64,000 nucleotides of DNA. Origin: Nematostella vectensis (Eukaryota > Cnidaria > Anthozoa > Actiniaria > Edwardsiidae). The stretch is from the NCBI RefSeq assembly GCF_932526225.1, contig NC_064046.1:8233219-8297218 (forward strand), given 5' to 3'. The notes below the pieces were generated by a model that saw only the letters and a list, made by a program, of their open reading frames with translations, was not told the origin of the DNA and did not search any database. This document shows, piece by piece, positions 1 through 21,200 of this stretch; positions within the stretch are counted from its first letter, which is position 1; each line of letters begins with the position of its first letter. The translations under genes were made by a program, and so were the position numbers.

Positions 1-360
1 GCAGGACGATCGCCCCAAAGTACAGTCGCCTCGGTCACAGTTGAGCATGATCGCCCCACTCAGAGAACGATACCCTTGAGTTGTACTCGCCATGGTTCTG
101 ATTCTGATTCTTTGACCAAAATAAAGTAAATTTTGTGTGAACCATGACCACTAGTAAAATCCAGGTGCTACTACTGTACGGTGTTTCCATTTTGAGACCT
201 GATAGTTATAATAACGAACATTACAGTAATTGTAAAGATTGACTGACCAATAACACCATCCGACCTGAATTCTTTGTATTTATTCATCTCTATTAGAAAA
301 ATCCAGAGTTAGTGAAAAAGAGATAAAAGTCTTACAGTGATATTTACCTTTGACGGCTTT
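1..360. other. Unassigned flank, presumed ATP2C1 intron
   Basis: I see no coding region or recognisable repeat here. A short motif (gatcgcccc) occurs twice near the left edge. Because the first visible ATP2C1 exon begins in mid-protein, this stretch is presumably intron of that gene. Confidence 0.4.
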
Positions 361-557
361 TATTCTCAAGGTCTTCCCATAGTAGTTTTTCTTAGTGAAT
401 TGTGTGTTTGTTCGTCTCTACACAATCTTGCCATAGAAGCCACCCCAGAAAGTCTTTCAATATTAATCATTGTTTGTAAATTGAATGTCTGTTCGTCTCT
501 TTTTTAAAGTCTTGCCCTATAAGCCAACCCTAACGGTGTTCCAATAGTTATCACCGT
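361..557. repeat. Degenerate outer copies of the 81-bp minisatellite
   Basis: Two or three strongly diverged copies of the downstream 81-bp unit can be followed through the shared blocks 'gtgtgtttgttcgtctcta', 'cttgccatagaagcc' and 'ccaatagttatcaccgtta'. Their divergence suggests they are the oldest part of the array, since the downstream copies are nearly identical. Confidence 0.7.
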
Positions 558-697
558 TAGTCAGTCAGTCAGTCAGTCAGTCAGTCAGTCAGTCAGTCAG
601 TCAGTCAGTCAGTCAGTCAGTCAGTCAGTCAGTCAGTCAGTCAGTCAGTCAGTCAGTCAGTCAGTTAGTTAGTTAGCTAGCTAGCTAAGTTATCACC

Positions 698-790
<93 letters not shown>

Positions 791-811
791 CTAGCTAGCT
801 AGTTAGTTAGC

Positions 812-880
<69 letters not shown>
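556..880. repeat. Compound (TCAG)n / (TTAG)n microsatellite
   Basis: About 110 bp of pure TCAG tetranucleotides is followed by TTAG/CTAG tetranucleotides up to about 880. The block is flanked on both sides by fragments of the 81-bp minisatellite unit ('caccgtta' on the left, 'aacggtgttccaatagtta' on the right). It therefore probably grew from the 'gttagtgag' part of one unit and now interrupts the array. Confidence 0.9.
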
Positions 881-11140
<10,260 letters not shown>

Positions 11141-11144
11141 TATA

Positions 11145-11150
11145 AATAAA
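11145..11150 (+). terminator. Candidate polyadenylation signal AATAAA
   Basis: AATAAA lies 4 bases after the ATP2C1 stop codon. This is unusually close, so a later signal may be the one used. Confidence 0.4.
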
Positions 11151-11195
11151 CCGAGTTCAAACTTCGTATATTAACCACGAGCTGTTTTGTTTTAT

Positions 11196-11312
11196 CTTCA
11201 TTTGCATTTGTATTGGAACGACTCGTGGGTAATAGGACGTTTGAACTTAGCTTCATTTGCATTTGTATTGGAACGACTCGAGGGTAATAGGACGTTTGAA
11301 CTTAGCTTCAGG
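11196..11312. repeat. 55-bp tandem duplication in the ATP2C1 3' flank
   Basis: Two nearly identical 55-bp copies begin at 11196 and 11251 with 'cttcatttgcatttgtattg' and differ at the 'actcgtggg/actcgaggg' position. A partial third copy follows. Confidence 0.85.
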
Positions 11313-12281
11313 CAATGCAGGCTTATAAAAAAGTGATTGTTCGCATCTACAGTGGAATAATTATCAGTATTTAATGTCATTTTGATAAATGCTTACATTA
11401 AGGATCACACACATGAGTCTAAAACACCACCCCTTATTTCAAATACGTTTTAAATCAGCGCAAGTGGCAGTTCTGCCATCGAAAAATACAATTGTTTCTA
11501 CGTAATGTAAGAAGCTTTTGCTCTTAGAACTTCCATTTGCCATGCACTGGCAACGTTTATTGAAATAGGTGTATACGTAGATAAAACAAAAACATTACAA
11601 AGCAAACAGGTACCTACCTACCTTGTTGTGCTGTTTGGTGGATCTGTAAAGTGCCATCACCGGCCAGCATTCTTTCCACCGCCTGACTTGATTGACTGAC
11701 CTCAAGACAAGGGAGATGTTGGCAAACTGTTTCTCAACACCTCCTTACATGGTGTGCAAACGGCGCCAACATTGCTGGGCCAGCAATCTTGATACTGTTT
11801 GCACGGGGAGTAACAATGCTCCCGGTTGCATGCTTGCTTTGGATGAAGATAGGTAATGTTGGGTTGTTTTAAGGATGATTGAGACGGCAGTTATTAGTCG
11901 TATGCGACCTGCCTATAACGTGCCAATTGCACACTAGACTTTCATAGTCTATCGTAGTAGCAGAGTCGTAGGCTTTCTACATTCTGCAAGTGGAATGGTA
12001 GAGGTGTTGCGGGCAAGTAGCATACGACTAAATCGCGCAGTCTAATTCAGCCTATAAAACTTAACATTAGGAACAAATATTCAAAATTGGAAAAGTGAAC
12101 ATATAAGACTAAAAGGAACGCGATATTAAAAGATGGGATAATATTTTGTACAAGCTTGCACATATTAAACTGTACAGGGATTTTGAAATGTCTGAACATT
12201 TGTAGTAATACCATGATCACCTCGGATTCTTTTGTTTTCTGAGGGACGATTACTAGCGAAATTCCCTCAAAAACAATAGAT
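11313..12281. other. Gene-free stretch
   Basis: No coding exon is recognised. A partly palindromic piece around 11745-11860 (for example 'gctgggccagc') could be an old MITE end, but I could not pair its borders. Confidence 0.4.
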
Positions 12282-12418
12282 GGTTCTAAATTTCCCTCAT
12301 GTATAAATGATGGAGGAGATTTAGGTTGTTTACCATTTAATTGTAAATTCCGAAATGAGTTCCCATTATTTCCGGAATGCCATAGTGGTAATAAAAAGTT
12401 TCCTATATTCCAGAATTT

Positions 12419-13009
12419 CCCACCGGTTAAATCCTTATCCAGCGGATAAAAGTTATCCGAATGGCGTGATTCGGTTACACAACGCCCGAATCAAGCGGAT
12501 TAATTTATCCGGATGTTAGAGGTCTGAGAAAATCTTATCCACCGAATAAATATAAAGAAAAAACAAAATGGCCTCTTGCTTTCCAATTTATTTTCAGAAT
12601 TTAGATTAATTTCAGACACAGTGAAAGTTGAAACACAAGCAAACGACGAATTTTACAGTTGGTAAATTTTCACTGAACTTACATGCAGATCTGGCAGGAC
12701 TGGAATCAATCTATATTGCCCGTTCTGTCAAGAAATTTGACTCCCCAAGAATTGGAAGAAGCTACACACTACCCCTTTGAACATTCTATGATTTACGTGT
12801 ATTTTGCCTCGATAAATTGTTTGTTTTCCAGCATTTTTGTAGCTCTTTCAACGGTCGCCATCTTGTTTGAAAATTTTCAACAGTGCGCGCTTTGCATATT
12901 TTCCATGGAACGGGAAGCCATTTAGTGGTAAATGACGGCTATTCAGCGTTCTATCCACACTTTGTGCAACGCTATTTTGTCCGCTGGATAGGGATTTTAT
13001 TCGGTGGGT
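12419..13009. mobile_element. MITE with about 34-bp terminal inverted repeats
   Basis: The left end 12419-12451 ('cccaccggttaaatccttat' and following) matches the reverse complement of 12975-13009 at nearly every base. Internal copies of 'ttatccgctggata'-type words occur in both orientations. No coding capacity was found, and the ORF at 12683-12925 has no recognisable domain. Confidence 0.75.
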
Positions 13010-13080
13010 AGCGCATATCCGGCGGTGCATCCGGCCCCAGGACCCCAAAAGTAGAATTTCTGGGTATAGAAGCAAATGGT

Positions 13081-14336
13081 GTGTTTACATGACGCCGGAT
13101 CGACTTTCGATCCGGGGTGAATTCACACCGTTTTTTTCAGTCCCCCTCATGTACTCTGTATTTTGTAACTCCGCGTTTACATGATTCCGGATCGAAGTCG
13201 CACCGGTTCTCGCTCCGGACCGAAATTTCGTTCTGGTGCGAGAATTTACTCATATTTACTCGCGGTATCTTGTAAACGCGGACCGAAAGCTCAATCCGGG
13301 GCGAGATTGCCGGTCGAGCTGCCTGGAACGAGTAGCGCACGCGCATTGATCTCCAAATACCCAATTTTCAGCAGCTACAATATTTCCAGAGGGGAGTGGG
13401 GGTAAATTTTCCATGGCTGGAAAATCCGGGGGTGGGGGGTAGTCACCCATGACCCCCTGGGGTGGGGGGTACCTTTGTAAAGTTCCCTCCGTAGGGGGTA
13501 TGGACTTTTTCTGGAATTCTTAAGCTTACACTTAAGTACCTTTTTTTCTGCTGAAATCCCAGGTCTTGGAGATCTAGGAGATGGAGTTATATACGGACGA
13601 AGTTCATCCACTAGCCTCATAAAATTGGTTCTGTCCATTCTAAAATTCTTTTTCCAGTCCTCTGATAGACAATTTCCGTTCACCATGTTCAACCACCACT
13701 GATCTGTTCGTCCTGGTTTTATCCAGAATCGCCTAGGGGTTTCTTGTTTTTCCCGTGTTTTGCCAAATCTAGTCGAGAAGGAACTCCTAAAAGTTGCACA
13801 ACAGAGCAGGAGATTTCATTGAAAATTAATAGTCCAGTTTCGAGTTCCGTTGTGCCGGCTGATCATAGGCACAGAGGACGCATAAATTCAGTGCAAGCCT
13901 CGGTTTCAATTGAATCGATTGCAAATACCAGCGGGATCATGAAGTATTCACAGGTTTTTGTATTGTTTTATTGCAAAGTTCCAGAGGATTCTTGCTGGTA
14001 TGCGCATGAAATTTGCATCAAGTCGAGGCTTATACTGTATTTATGCATCCTTAGTCTGTAAGTCCAGCGGTCATAGTGGAACTAGAAATTGGGCCATTCG
14101 GCGTCTCAAAGCGGTAAAGAGTAAAAGTATCGGCTCATTTATCATCCTCATATATGCCGCCAGCAAGGTGAGTCGTGCAATCGCTCCAGCTCCCGCCATT
14201 TTTCACTATTTTTCTGAGGCGAGTGCTGTCCTGAAGCAATGCAGGCTCGCCGTCAGGCATTCCGCCACGTAAACGTGGAACGAAACCCAAAGTCAACCCG
14301 GAACGAAACTTGATCCGGTATCATGTAAACAGCCCC
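13081..14336 (-). mobile_element. PIF/Harbinger-type transposon remnant
   Basis: The ends 13081-13103 and 14312-14336 share an inverted 'tgtttacatga.ccgga' core. Subterminal copies of 'tttacatgattccggatcg' recur at 13175-13195 and, inverted, at 13270-13310. The interior encodes a Harbinger transposase N-terminus on the minus strand. I could not fix the target-site duplication. Confidence 0.65.
13540..13775 (-). pseudogene. Harbinger (DDE_Tnp_4-type) transposase, N-terminal fragment
   Basis: Reading the minus strand gives TPRRFWIKPGRTDQWWLN and, in the same frame, LSEDWKKNFRMDRTNFMRLV then DELRPYI. This is the typical start of PIF/Harbinger transposases before the catalytic domain. Homology stops at GISAEKKV, where a G-rich segment (13385-13520) replaces the rest. 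The DDE catalytic part is absent, so the element is non-autonomous. Confidence 0.75.
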
Positions 14337-14612
14337 TAAGTCACCCCGATAGGACTTATTCAGGCTTTGTGCAACCGCCTTCTGGGGAATAGTGGAATTG
14401 CATTTGCACCATAGAACATTTGACCGAGGCCCCCAATTTTCTCGTATTCCCTGTAAAAGTGGACTACCTCTCAAACAATTCCACGTTTCCAGGAAATTTT
14501 CTAGTTGGAGGAATCTGTACCATTTACAAAATAACAAGAAGTACCGGAATTTCCGATTAAATGGTAAATTAATGATGATGGAAACGATCTGTCTGGGGAG
14601 AAATTTAGAACC

Positions 14613-15149
14613 AAGGTGCTTGTCTTCTAGTTTCTACTGTTGCAGCAGATCAGAAATCAAGGTTGTTTAATGATAAAACAGAATTGCACCAGACTGTTTT
14701 TACAGAAATTAACAGCTTATGGGGGTCAATGGAGATTGACGTTATGCCCCCTATCGTCAACGTGCCCCATGAAGACCAGACCCAGAGGCAACATTTGTTA
14801 ATGCATTTGTAATCTCTTGGGCTAACAGAATATTTTATGCCTTCCCCCCATTTTGTGTGATCTGCAGATGCATTCAGAAAATAGCAGAGGTAGCCTGCGG
14901 GCCGGCTCTCCTTGTGTGTTTTCGGGGTAATGATCGTTTTCGGGGATTTGGGAAGCCTGTGGCGAGCAAAAAATAGAGAGTAGGGGGTGGGGAAGGGGAA
15001 GGGGGGGAGAAGAAAGGAGAGCCGACAGGAAAGACCGGGCTTGAGTCATGCCCGCCCCCGACACGGTTGGGCTACCGTGGTCAAATTGCTTTGACAATGG
15101 CTGTCAAACCCGGACGCAGAGAATGTAAACATAAAATGACAACTGATCC
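14613..15149. other. Gene-free stretch with a purine-rich patch
   Basis: No coding region was recognised. The segment 14975-15020 is almost entirely G and A on the plus strand. Confidence 0.4.
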
Positions 15150-16372
15150 ATGTGCGGTTTGATCACAATAAAGGTGCTAGGTGAGGTGCAAATTCTCCAG
15201 GCAATGAAGGAGAACCCTACGCCAACAAAAAAGATCGCGCCGGCCCGTAATGTGCCTTCAGTTAACGATTATTGTCGTATTTGCAAACAGAGTTTTATAG
15301 TTAAGTTAGGAGGGTCAGATAAAGAACCGGCTTGCTTCCCCTGAAAACCTTTTTTTCCTTCTAAAAGAGACTGGAGCCGTGGAACTGTACTCGAAAATTT
15401 ATGCGAAGAGATAGGATTGAAAGTTACAGAATTAACAGAGGTATCTAGCCGTACGTGTAATCCGTGTGCAAGGAAGATAAGAAATCTGTGCAAGCTTATA
15501 AGTTCTTCTCTAGCGGAGGTCAGTTTCCCCTCTAAAGGCCAGGCGAAAAAGAAAACACCAGTTTGAAGCAAACGCTTGCTCCCCACAAGCGTTTGTACCC
15601 CCGATAGATGTCCGCTTCTTCGCAAGCAGCTTCGTAGTGGCCGAATTCCAGCTGCGTCTGGTAATTGATCGACGTTCAAAACTTCAAGAAAATCTCTCTT
15701 CAATGAGCCGCAAACTACCTGCTCCGATGTCGACGATGTTGAAGAACTGTTCCCCTCATCAAGAGCGAAAGTAAAGGTGGTTATCCAGTATCCGAACGGT
15801 GAAGTTCGAGTTAGAACTCCAGAGGACTCCAGAACTAGAAGAAAGTAGAATCCACTGCCCCTTGTGGCATTGCAAGCGTGATTGGGGCATTCGGAAAGGA
15901 GAACACTAATGCTGCTATGTTGGCGACTTCTGCAGTTGAACGTGCAAGAAACCCCAAAATGTCTGCCTTTGCCTACAGTATATCCGCAGTTCTATGCCAT
16001 GGAGGAGTTGGCTATGATGACATGATCAGGCTCAATCGTCTTGGCATTAGCAGGTTGCCAGATAGCATGGTCAATCTTAAGAGGAAAATGGGAGAGAACT
16101 TTGATGCAGAAATGTGGAAACAAGAAATAGAGAAAAATAAGAAATCGATAGCGTTCTTGGAGGAAGTTCTAAGCAATCAAGTTCCGCAATTTGGACCCGA
16201 AGATATGCTTACAGAAACAGAAATTAGCCTGAATAATGATGATGTAAAGGGATACAGCAGTTACACCCCAGAGATCCTGTTATACATCCTTGATTACATG
16301 CAATCTATGAACAGTGATATAACTAGAGAGACTACATGCAAGCTGGAGAAAAACTATAGATGGTCTGCGTAG
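15150..16372 (+). pseudogene. Pseudogene of a cnidarian-expanded zinc-finger protein family
   Basis: One plus-strand frame shows NDYCRICKQSF, then after a TGA at 15342 RDWSRGTVLENLCEEIG and SSRTCNPCARKIRNLCKL. These form a CxxC...CxxC pair resembling an N-terminal zinc-binding module. A further segment from about 15870 contains MLATSAVERARNPKMSAFAY and RLNRLGISRLPDSMVNLKRK. I recall the same block order from many uncharacterised, multi-copy cnidarian proteins without an assigned function; that recollection is unverified here. At least three in-frame stops and a missing middle part make this a dead copy. The multi-copy habit suggests a transposon origin. Confidence 0.6.
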
Positions 16373-16386
16373 GCGTGGTTTAAACA

Positions 16387-16592
16387 AGGTATAAATGAAC
16401 ACAAGGTTTTAAAGGTATGTTAGACGCCTCTGTGAAACAGGCGTCATAGCAGTTGCGCTGAAGTTTCGAGCGTAAGCCCTTCGTCGGAGCAATAGGCCCC
16501 CACGGATGGCTAATGCTCGAAACGTCAGCGCAACCACTCTGTTTTACAGAGGCGTTCAACATACCATTTCAACCTTGTGTCGATTTATACCT
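16387..16592. repeat. 206-bp palindromic element
   Basis: The left arm starts AGGTATAAAT and the right arm ends ATTTATACCT. The blocks 'acacaaggtt', 'ggtatgtt', 'cgcctctgt' and 'gttgcgctgaagtttcgagc' each recur as reverse complements in mirrored order, leaving a loop of about 30 bp. A transcript would fold into a nearly perfect long hairpin. A hammerhead-like core is embedded in it. Confidence 0.85.
16463..16487 (-). ncRNA. Hammerhead-ribozyme-like core (probably inactive)
   Basis: The minus strand reads CCGACGA, then GGGC-TTAC-GCTC, which can pair as a 4-bp stem with a 4-base loop, then GAAAC. The hammerhead consensus is CUGANGA, stem II, GAAA. The U of CUGA is C here, so cleavage is doubtful. 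Hammerhead motifs are known in Penelope-like retroelements, whose ends have similar sequences. Confidence 0.4.
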
Positions 16593-17135
16593 AATCAAGG
16601 AACAGGTCCGACCCAGACAGGCTAACTGAGTATATGGTGTTTGACACACTATTTGAAAGGACAGAGACTTCCATACTAAGTAGGCAGAGTTACACTGTAC
16701 AATTAATCATCCTACAACAGTTTAGTAGACAAAATTTTGAAAATGTACCTCCCTCACACCCGCTGTCAAGCTCCTTTCCTAATCATAAAACTAAATAAAA
16801 AAAACTTAAACTATAAGAAAGAAAACTTACTTATATTCTAGCATCTGTTTTATTTCAGTTGCATATCCCCCTTTTGTTTTATGTATCAGTGTGTATCTCC
16901 TAAAAGTTGCTGCCCCCACTTCAGGAAATCCTGGATCCCCTCTATATTCTTACATTTACCATTTGTTCAAACAGAAATAGTGGTACTTAAAACATAAGTC
17001 TTGGTTTATTCAAAACTTTTTTCCATACTCTTGGCCTAGGTTAAAGGATTTCAAGGGCATAGCCAGGAGGTTTGATTATACCTATTACCAGAAATACGTA
17101 ATTGTTCCATGTAGTCTGGTGGCTTAATGTTCCGA

Positions 17136-17179
17136 TCTATAATATGTAGATTAAGGCACTGCCTAAAAGCGGAGCCAGC
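17136..17179 (-). repeat. Dispersed MITE-like repeat, copy 1
   Basis: On the minus strand this reads 'gctggctccgcttttaggca' then 'gtgcc'. The same word string occurs in plus orientation at 33675-33715 and, more diverged, at 34210-34245. Confidence 0.7.
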
Positions 17180-17476
17180 TTTATTACCATATTTTCATAT
17201 GGAGAATATTTGTGAGATTAAGAAGTATAGGTTAATGAATATGGACTCTCTTGAATCTGGCATGGAGAAGTGTGATTGAGGTAAATACAAATGAAAGCTT
17301 TGTTTCGTTCTGTTCGCCGTAGAGATTCTCAAAACAATTCGTACAACTGAATTTGCCAGTTTTTTTTCCTGTATTTCCTGTGTAAGATCAATAGAATCAA
17401 AAAGCCCAAACTGTCACGATCTCGTACCAGAACAATGAATACAATACACTAAAAACTGGAAATCGACTCTGCCAAA

Positions 17477-17503
17477 TTTTCGTCTTTAATAAGACTTCTT
17501 CAG
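17477..17503 (-). ncRNA. Hammerhead-like motif in a Penelope-type terminal sequence
   Basis: The minus strand reads CTGAAGA, then GTCTT-ATTA-AAGAC, a 5-bp stem with a 4-base loop, then GAAAA. This fits CUGANGA, stem II, GAAA exactly. The flanking sequence (CTTCTTCAGTCTGCCCTGAAG upstream, ATTTGGCAGAG downstream) resembles ends of Penelope-like elements. I could not define stems I and III, so activity is unproven. Confidence 0.4.
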
Positions 17504-18078
17504 GGCAGACTGAAGAAGGTGAATCGTTACAAGCTTATTTACATCAGAATAGTGGCGCGAGACGCAAAAACATTACAACCGACAAAAACGCGCATTTTCT
17601 AGAATAGCGCGCGCTATGGATAAAAAGAATTTACACATCTCTACGTGGGTTCCTACTACAAAAAAAAGTCATCATATGGGGCCGTTTGCTAGTGTTTTTC
17701 ATAAATGATAAGTAAGAATGACTTTTCCCGGTTGAAATCTTAAACTTTTACTTTCGACAAAAATTCAGGCACCTTATATTAAAGCTAATTTAAAGCTTTC
17801 AGTGTCTTCTTTCACATCCATATAAGATTTTTCGAGTTCAAGGATTACATAGTATTGTTTGACAGCTATAAAATAAGTTATTTTCCAACAAAACATTTTT
17901 TCAATGAACTGCTCTCCCCAGGCCATTTTGATTTTTCCCCGTCCAAAAAGATTTTTTTGACCCCATAACCTTTAGTCTAATCTTGGTGCATTCTTCCCCA
18001 TAGAAAATATTTATAAGGAAAGTTAATTTGTTATCCCGAGGGAGGGGGTGGGGGGTGGGGATGGGTGGCGTGAGGATA

Positions 18079-18082
18079 CTGT

Positions 18083-18113
<31 letters not shown>

Positions 18114-18117
18114 GTGG
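18079..18117. repeat. (GT)n followed by a G homopolymer of about 20
   Basis: The sequence reads 'ctgtgtgtgtgtgtgtg' and then an uninterrupted run of G, within a wider G-rich patch from 18040. Confidence 0.95.
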
Positions 18118-18231
18118 AGGGGCTAGAGAAATTTCCGAGGTCTAAAGGGGGCGTCAAAAATTTGACCAAGTGTCAAATCAGCTTCTTGGTTCAATGAGTC
18201 TCATGCACAATCCAGGAGTCCAAGATACGTA

Positions 18232-18235
18232 TTAA
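18232..18235. repeat. Target-site duplication TTAA, left
   Basis: TTAA directly abuts the first base of the left terminal repeat. The same four bases abut the right one. Confidence 0.7.
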
Positions 18236-18972
18236 GGTGAATCGAATAAAATTACAAGATAGCACAAGCGCGTCTAGGCCAAGCTGCTTTTTTTTTGCTG
18301 TAACTCGCGCAATGCACACGTTTCAGATATCATACTTGGCCAAATAACAGCCTATCCTTCTGTAATAGCTGCGACTTATTCGATTTTTCATAGGCTTTGT
18401 ATTTTTAATAATATTGCGATCAAAGTAAACTCCCTATTAGCGCTTCTTAGGCCTCCCAAAAAGAGCAAAATCGTAGGACCCATTTTTGCGTTTCATAGCT
18501 TTCTTTAATTGCAGAGTAAAATATCTTGCAATTAATCATACAAATTCAAATGTCTTTACAATCTTCTACAAGAGACCCAAACATGAACTTTATTGACTAA
18601 GTCGTCTAAGAACCTATAATATGTGAAGCATCAGTTCGATCGTCTGTAGTAAAAAGCAAACCAGAGGGGTTTTACATTTCCAAGACTTGCTCAAACCTTC
18701 GCCTTATGAAATATACCACCATGCTATTACTTGGTTCAGTCGAGATGGCGGAGCGAAATGTTTATTCTTTCTTGCGAAATAGACTCTTGAGTATTTGGTA
18801 CTCATAATTGAGTTCGGGCATTGCTCCAAAGCCCGTCTTTGTTGATAAATGCTAATGCCACGGCGTGTAATTCACTCCTTTGAAAGGGGGTGTAAAGTTT
18901 CTGGAGAGGGGAGTAGTCAACCTTTCTGCTCTGATAACTTACCACGTGGCAATTCATCCAAATTGCGGCTAA
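18236..18972 (+). repeat. Left terminal inverted repeat
   Basis: The segment matches the reverse complement of 26130-27014 in long blocks, for example 'gcgcgtctaggccaagctgc', 'tcttctacaagagaccc' and 'gaaagggggtgtaaag'. Within it, 'tcctttgaaagggggtgtaa' is repeated about 113 bp further on, just outside the repeat. Confidence 0.85.
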
Positions 18973-19468
18973 GGCGTGGAATTCCCTCCTTTGAAAGGGG
19001 GTGTAAAGTCTCCGCTATTGTGGAAAAGAGGGAAGGGAATAGATGCTAATTTGACATTGAGGATCGATCGCGTAAAAAGCCAATTAAAAGTAATGGTCAG
19101 ACAAGCAATGTTTGTGGTGAACGCTTTGAGATGAGTTCGGAAACTCCACTTTTGGAGCGCGGCCTCAAAGGCAAGGCTGCCAAAAAAGCAAAAAAAAAAA
19201 AAAATTAGAAAATTTATTTTCTAGAAAGAAAAAGTCTTTCACTGCACATTCAACTACGCCGGTTGCGCTACCGATTCCATCCCGGCCGGTTACTCGGTCA
19301 ATGGTAGAGACAGTAAATGCGACGGTTATTGTGAAAACGAAAGCTCTAAAGTTGAGGAACTGCACTAAATGCAGTGAAGGTTCTCTCAAAGGTTACCCCT
19401 GAGCTCTATGCAATGCTACAAATCTGCATGTTGTTTGAGGGAATTGCCAACATGTAAATATCATTAAC

Positions 19469-20520
19469 ATGCAATGCCAGGAAGAAGACGGTAAACACGC
19501 CGGACGCCCAAAAGATGCGATTGCTAGGTTGGCTGTTCTTGGATGTTTGCACCAAGGGCTTGGTCACAGCCAATACGAGGGTTTGCTCTCCACAATGAAT
19601 ATCAAGCCTGCCTCACATGTCACTTTTTTAAGAAGGCAGAACGTGAGGTGGGCGTGGCAATTGAGGCAGCTTCAAAGCATAGCTGTGATCACTGGAGGAC
19701 AAAGGAGAAGGCAAATGATAATGGCATCAAAGGATGGTATGACGCTGGATGACAAAAGCAAGGAGGGCCCATAACTCAAAAACTAGGCAGGGCACCATAG
19801 TAGGGCTGGGAACAGGGAAGCGCATTGATTACGCCACACGGAATACCTATTGCCGGAAATGTCAGCATGGAGAAAGATGTGGCAGTATTCGACCACATGA
19901 CTGCCGGCTAAACCATAAATGCTCGGCGAAATCAATGGAGGCCTCGATCGCCGTCGAAATTTGCAAGCGAGATGATTATCGAGTATTGATCGGTGACGAT
20001 GACTCTACGATCATTTGCCGTCTTCGGTTAACTCCAATATGGAAAAATGGTCAGACATTTACCAAGCAACCTGTACAGGCGCTATACGAAGGTAGGGGTC
20101 AGGACCTTGGTCCAGAAGATAAATTAACTGAACTGGTCATAGAGGATATCAAATACTGCTTTGCTTGTGCGGTTCACCAGAACAAGAACGATGTAAAAAG
20201 CCTCATAGCGGCAATCGACACTATCGTGCCACACAGTTTTGGAGAGCACAAGAAGTGCGGGGCATGGTGCCGATATAGTGAAAACCCAGATGGCTATCGT
20301 CACTCCACCGGGCGGCAAAGACCTGAAAGGAGAAGGACTCAGGCGCTTTCTAGGTAACGCTCTGCAACAGTTTTCTCGTGAGGCAGTGGCGAAGAAGCCA
20401 CTTACGATATTGATGATTGCATCAATATCGTTATTGGCACGAAAAATTCCAAAAAGCGTTTCTATGGCGGGTCAAAAAGCAGCGACTACAGGATTGCCAA
20501 AGGTATATATCTATTCCTTT
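19469..20520 (+). pseudogene. Mutator/Kolobok-like transposase, frameshifted
   Basis: Fragments in three frames line up as one protein: RLAVLGCLHQGLGHSQYEGL, then KKAEREVGVAIEAASKHSC and GWYDAG, then RAHNSKTRQGTIVGL with YATRNTYCRKCQHGERC, VLIGDDDSTI and HSFGEHKKCGAWC. YDAG and IGDDD are the likely first two catalytic acidic positions, and Cys-rich blocks surround them. The order agrees with the Mutator-like transposase domain of cnidarian transposon proteins. At least three frameshifts show it is dead. The exonuclease follows on the same strand. Confidence 0.65.
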
Positions 20521-21200
20521 TTTCTCTCGTCCTATTCCTCTTATATTCATTTTGTTGTGATTGTTTGTGTGCTCTTTAAAGGTGTAGTTCAGTACAACGA
20601 ACGCCACTCGTACCTACGTACCGTGCAGCCAGAACTGGGATCGACTCCTACATCAACAGGATGCAGCGGAAGAGAAAACAGTCAGAAGAAAGAAAACAAC
20701 AAAAAGAGAAAAAAAAAGGAGAAAGGAACTTAAAAATATATATAAAAAAAGCAAAAGTGCACCGAGGAACTGGGCGCGGTCACGGCGGAGGAGGTTCTTA
20801 CATGTTCGGGAAGCGTGTTATACGCAATGGCAGCCAGGGGGTCAAACCAGTGAAAAGCCCCCCAAAAAGGCAGACTATATCCCAGAAGACCTCAACGTTG
20901 TGGTGTTCGACCTGGAGACCACAAGGCTACGAAAGGATGCAGATCTGACACAGATTGCAAGCGTTGGACTCGAAAGCGAAAGCGAGTTCTCAGCCTACAT
21001 CCTTCCCACCTGCCCCATCAATCCGGCCGCAACGAAAGCGACTGGTCTCTCTATTGGCTTTACACTCGGGCTGTTTAAGCTACGAAAGTTTCTGCAATCG
21101 CATTCAGGGTGAACTAGCGGATATTAAAAAACTTCTTTGTAACAGAGCAGAATTATCCGATTCAAGTTCACAGAAAAGGCTTCAAGATTAGAACAGTCTA

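Larger units (their letters stand above)
12282..14612. mobile_element. Outer inverted-repeat pair enclosing nested elements
   Basis: The arm 12282-12352 ('ggttctaaattt' through 'taccatttaattgtaaattc') is the imperfect reverse complement of 14545-14612 ('cggaatttccgattaaatgg' through 'aaatttagaacc'). The spacing of blocks inside the arms agrees within 3 bp. The interval holds a MITE and a Harbinger remnant, so this is probably an older non-autonomous DNA transposon expanded by later insertions. Confidence 0.6.
16593..18231. other. Gene-free stretch with small dispersed repeats
   Basis: No exon was recognised. The stretch contains the short repeat at 17136-17179, a second hammerhead-like motif at 17477-17503, and a GT/G tract near 18080. 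Confidence 0.5.

Noticed and set aside
12683-12925. 80-codon frame inside the MITE
   Set aside because: It lies within a non-coding MITE and shows no recognisable domain or supporting splice sites.
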